Assembly: GCA_012032075.1 (NCBI GenBank)
Contig: JAAURU010000088.1
Location: forward strand, 1-10,255
Reading direction: 5' to 3'
Length of the DNA: 10,255 bases
DNA from: Flavobacterium sp.
GTDB lineage: Bacteria > Bacteroidota > Bacteroidia > Flavobacteriales > Flavobacteriaceae
Positions 8,066 through 10,255 of this stretch are shown piece by piece. Numbering within the stretch: the first letter of the stretch is position 1; every line of letters starts with the position of its first letter. The position numbers and the translations under genes were made by a program. The notes under the pieces were generated by a model, which did no database searches, was not told the DNA's origin, and worked only from the letters and a program-made list of their open reading frames with translations.

Positions 8066-9214
8066 ATGACAATGCTGCTTAAAACCATTTATTATTTAAA
8101 ACATAAAAACACATGTAATTTATTAACAATCATGTTGTTAATGGGTTTTTGTAATGTTGTGATTGCACAAACTAAATCAAAATTTAAAGTTGTTTTAGAT
8201 GCTGGTCATGGTGGAAAAGATTATGGAAACGTACATCATGGTTTTGTTGAAAAGAAGGTTGCATTAGCCGTAACGCTAAAAGTTGGTGAATATTTAAGTA
8301 AAGATCCAGATTTTGATTTTGTATATTCAAGAAAAACAGATGTATTTGTAGAATTGAAAGATAGAGCAATAACAGCTAACAAAGAAGATGCCTCTTTATT
8401 TGTTTCAATTCATTGTAATGCCGCTAAAAATTATGCTGCTTTTGGTACAGAAACATTTGTAATGGGTTTAAGTAGAAGTTCTACAAATTTAGAAGTTGCT
8501 AAAAACGAAAACTCTGTAATTTTACTAGAAGATGATTATAAAGAAAATTATAAGGGTTTTGATCCAAATAAACCAGAATCCTTAATTGGGTTAAAAATTT
8601 TACAAGAAGAGTATTTGAATCAAAGTATTGAGTTGGCTGCTTTTATTGAAGATAACTTTAAAAATGATTTGAATAAAAAGAGTAGAGGAGTTAAGCAAGC
8701 ACCTTTATGGGTTTTAGATGCTTCATACATGCCTGGTGTTCTAATTGAAATAGGTTTTTTATCTAATAAAGAAGAAGGAACATATTTAACATCTGAAGAA
8801 GGTCAAGATGAAGTAGCTAAAGCTATTGCTAAAGCTATTTTTTCTTATAAAAATCAATATTTTAAATCTTCTAGTTCAAATTCAAATACAGTTCCTGTAA
8901 AAGAAGTAAAAACTACAACTATAGAAAACACTACAAAAGCTGAAACATCTAAAGCAAACTATAGTACAGAGTTTAAGGTTCAATTGTCTGCAAGTAGTTC
9001 AAAATTATCTCCTATACCTTCAAATTTTAAAGGTTTAAACAATGTAAGTGTAGAGCAAGCTGGAAAAGTGTACAAATATTTATATGGTTCAGAAAATAGC
9101 TATGAAGAAGCTCAAAAACGTTTAGAAGAAGCTAAAAATAAAGGATATGAATCTGCTTTTATAGTTGCTTATAAAGATGGAATAAAAATTAACTTATCAG
9201 ATGCAATTAAATAA
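8066..9214 (+). CDS. N-acetylmuramoyl-L-alanine amidase (Amidase_3) with SPOR-like C-terminus
   Basis: This periplasmic zinc enzyme cleaves the bond between N-acetylmuramic acid and the stem peptide of peptidoglycan, as AmiA/B/C do in daughter-cell separation. The 382-residue product has a signal peptide ending near IAQ (residue 35), then the Amidase_3 domain (about 40-255). The expected zinc ligands His48 (DAGHGG), Glu62 and His116 (SIHCNA) are present, as is the catalytic Glu228 (LIEIGFLSN). A Ser/Thr-rich linker (about 263-300) leads to an 80-residue C-terminal region (EFKVQLSASS..., FIVAYKDGIKI). It resembles a SPOR peptidoglycan-binding domain, which would target the enzyme to denuded septal glycan; this part is inferred from pattern only. 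An insertion between His116 and the catalytic Glu (about 135-205) is typical of the Bacteroidota form. The frame is intact. The gene is divergent from lptD and 33 bases before the mce gene. Confidence 0.93.
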   Translation: MTMLLKTIYYLKHKNTCNLLTIMLLMGFCNVVIAQTKSKFKVVLDAGHGGKDYGNVHHGFVEKKVALAVTLKVGEYLSKDPDFDFVYSRKTDVFVELKDRAITANKEDASLFVSIHCNAAKNYAAFGTETFVMGLSRSSTNLEVAKNENSVILLEDDYKENYKGFDPNKPESLIGLKILQEEYLNQSIELAAFIEDNFKNDLNKKSRGVKQAPLWVLDASYMPGVLIEIGFLSNKEEGTYLTSEEGQDEVAKAIAKAIFSYKNQYFKSSSSNSNTVPVKEVKTTTIENTTKAETSKANYSTEFKVQLSASSSKLSPIPSNFKGLNNVSVEQAGKVYKYLYGSENSYEEAQKRLEEAKNKGYESAFIVAYKDGIKINLSDAIK

Positions 9215-9224
9215 AATAAAGTTT

Positions 9225-9232
9225 TATTTTTG
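9225..9232 (+). promoter_or_regulatory. Candidate -7 box before the mce gene
   Basis: TATTTTTG is an exact TAnnTTTG match in the short gap between the amidase stop and the mce start at 9248. No -33 TTG is seen at the usual distance, and in such AT-rich sequence chance matches occur, so the mce gene could equally be read through from the amidase promoter. Confidence 0.35.
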
Positions 9233-9247
9233 TTAAAATAAATTATT

Positions 9248-10236
9248 TTGAAATTAACTCGAGAAATCAAAACCGCAATTTTAGTTATTTCCTCAATTTT
9301 ACTCTTTATATGGGGATATAGTTTTTTAAAAGGAAAAACTTATTTGATTCTAGTAAAAAATTGTATGTAATTTATGATTCTGTTGAAGGTTTAGAATCAT
9401 CATCATTAGTTCGTTTAAAAGGAGTAACTGTTGGTAGAGTAAATTCGTATCATTTTTTGCCTAATAAAAAAGTAGAAGTTGAATTAGCAATAACTTCTGA
9501 TTATCCAATTTCAAAAACAAGTATTGCAGAACTTTCAGGTTCTTCACCATTAGGAGGAAAAGAGATAATTATAATTCCAAATGATGAAGATTCAAATTTA
9601 GTAGTTTCGGGAGACTTTTTAAATGCAAGGTCTAAATTAGGTCTTACAGATGCTTTAGCGGAACAGATGGTACCTTTGAAAGATAAGATTGATAAATTAT
9701 TGGATAATGCTAATATCTTATTTGCAAATTTTAATGATATTTTAGATGAAAAAGCAAAATCTGATTTAAGAAATAGTTTAGCTGGATTAAATAAAACCAT
9801 TTCAGAATTTAGTGGTGTTTCTAAAAATTTGAATTCATTATTGGTTGAGAACAAATCAAATTTAAATAATTCGTTTAAAAATTTAGATAAAACCACTGCA
9901 AATTTTGCTGTCATGTCGGATTCCTTGGCAAAAGCTAATTTAGGTCAAACAGTAAAAAATCTTGAAAAAACGTTAGCTAGTGTTGATAAAATAATGGCTG
10001 GAATGCAAAGCGGTAAAGGAACTATGGGTAAACTAATGAACGATGAAGCTATGTATAATAATTTTACAAAAGCATCAAAAGAATTAGAATTGTTATTACA
10101 AGATTTAAGACTTCATCCTACTCGTTATGTTAATGTCTCTCTTTTCGGTAAGAAAGAAAAACCTTATATCGCAGCAGAAAATAATCAAAAAAATAAATTA
10201 AATAAATTACTTATCAATTATGGGAATTTTACCTAA
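9248..10236 (+). CDS. MlaD/MCE-domain lipid-transport protein (frameshifted)
   Basis: MlaD-type proteins anchor in the inner membrane and bind phospholipid as the substrate-binding part of an MCE ABC transporter moving lipids between the membranes. The product starts at TTG 9248 (MKLTREIKTAILVISS), has one N-terminal membrane helix (AILVISSILLFIWGYSFL), then the MCE domain (YVIYDSVEGLESSSLVRLKGVTVGRV through ELSGSSPLGGKEIIII; the parts are separated by a few residues), then a long helical region rich in Leu, Asn and Lys. One A is missing in the run 9334-9338: GKN-LFDSSKKLYVIYDSVEGL reads through only after repair, so the downstream ORF alone lacks the membrane anchor. The repaired length is about 329 residues. 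The last dozen residues (LNKLLINYGNFT) overlap the next gene by 17 bases; one more A in the run 10187-10193 would instead stop the protein at about 10196. TTG is chosen because the N-terminus matches the family and no ATG is nearby. Confidence 0.88.
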
Positions 10237-10255
10237 TATATTATTTGCCATTGTA
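10220..10255 (+). CDS. Start of a downstream gene, possibly an (Fe-S)-binding oxidoreductase (partial)
   Basis: ATG 10220 opens a frame (MGILPNILFAIV) that runs off the window after 12 codons. The hydrophobic start fits the first membrane helix of the large (Fe-S)-binding/heterodisulfide-reductase-like protein that commonly follows the mce gene in Flavobacteriaceae. That gene order and likeness come from memory, and twelve residues cannot prove it. It overlaps the annotated mce end by 17 bases, or follows it after about 23 bases if the mce tail is an artefact. Confidence 0.45.
   Translation, partial: MGILPNILFAIV

Noticed and set aside
9501..9914. Minus-strand open frame of 137 codons inside the mce gene.
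   Set aside because: It is antisense to the well-supported MCE coding region, and its composition is that of a mirror image of the Leu/Lys/Asn-rich helix region.
1..10255. CRISPR arrays, transposases, tRNA or rRNA genes, phage or defence genes.
   Set aside because: None is visible on either strand. Apart from one 81-codon gene of unknown function and short intergenic gaps, the window is filled by recognisable housekeeping and envelope genes.

Overview
The window is an AT-rich stretch (about 30% G+C by eye) of a chromosome from a member of the Bacteroidota, most likely the family Flavobacteriaceae. Three things point there: the protein families and their order (tilS-dsbD-comM; ridA/lptD divergent from amidase-mce), promoter boxes of the Bacteroidota type (TAnnTTTG), and the lack of Shine-Dalgarno sequences. 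The genus cannot be fixed from the sequence alone.

Layout. Plus strand 1-4282: the 3' part of tilS (tRNA-Ile lysidine synthase), overlapped by one base by dsbD (thiol:disulfide interchange protein, 569-2653), then a separately promoted comM/yifB (Mg-chelatase-like AAA+ ATPase, 2750-4282). Minus strand 4320-4565: an 81-residue putative zinc-binding orphan, convergent with comM. Minus strand 8011-4801: lptD (outer-membrane LPS translocon), then ridA (enamine/imine deaminase), ending in a strong hairpin terminator at 4751-4779. Plus strand 8066-10255, divergent from lptD: an Amidase_3 cell-wall amidase, an MlaD-type MCE lipid-transport protein, and the first 12 codons of a third gene that resembles the N-terminus of an (Fe-S)-binding protein.

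How the genes fit together. The right half is an envelope block: LPS export to the outer leaflet (LptD), peptidoglycan hydrolysis (amidase) and phospholipid trafficking (MCE). The left half is housekeeping: tRNA modification, periplasmic thiol reduction, and DNA uptake or recombination (ComM).

The most striking property of the window is not a new system but its broken reading frames. Five conserved genes (tilS, dsbD, comM, lptD, mce) carry 13 frame changes in 10 kb. Twelve of them are repaired by adding one A or T, mostly within a short A/T run. After repair each complete gene has normal family length and motifs. Because tilS and lptD are normally essential, uncorrected homopolymer errors in the sequence are far more likely than real decay. 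Each such gene is therefore listed once over its full span, with the break points given. I found no CRISPR array, transposon, RNA gene, prophage or convincing novel system.
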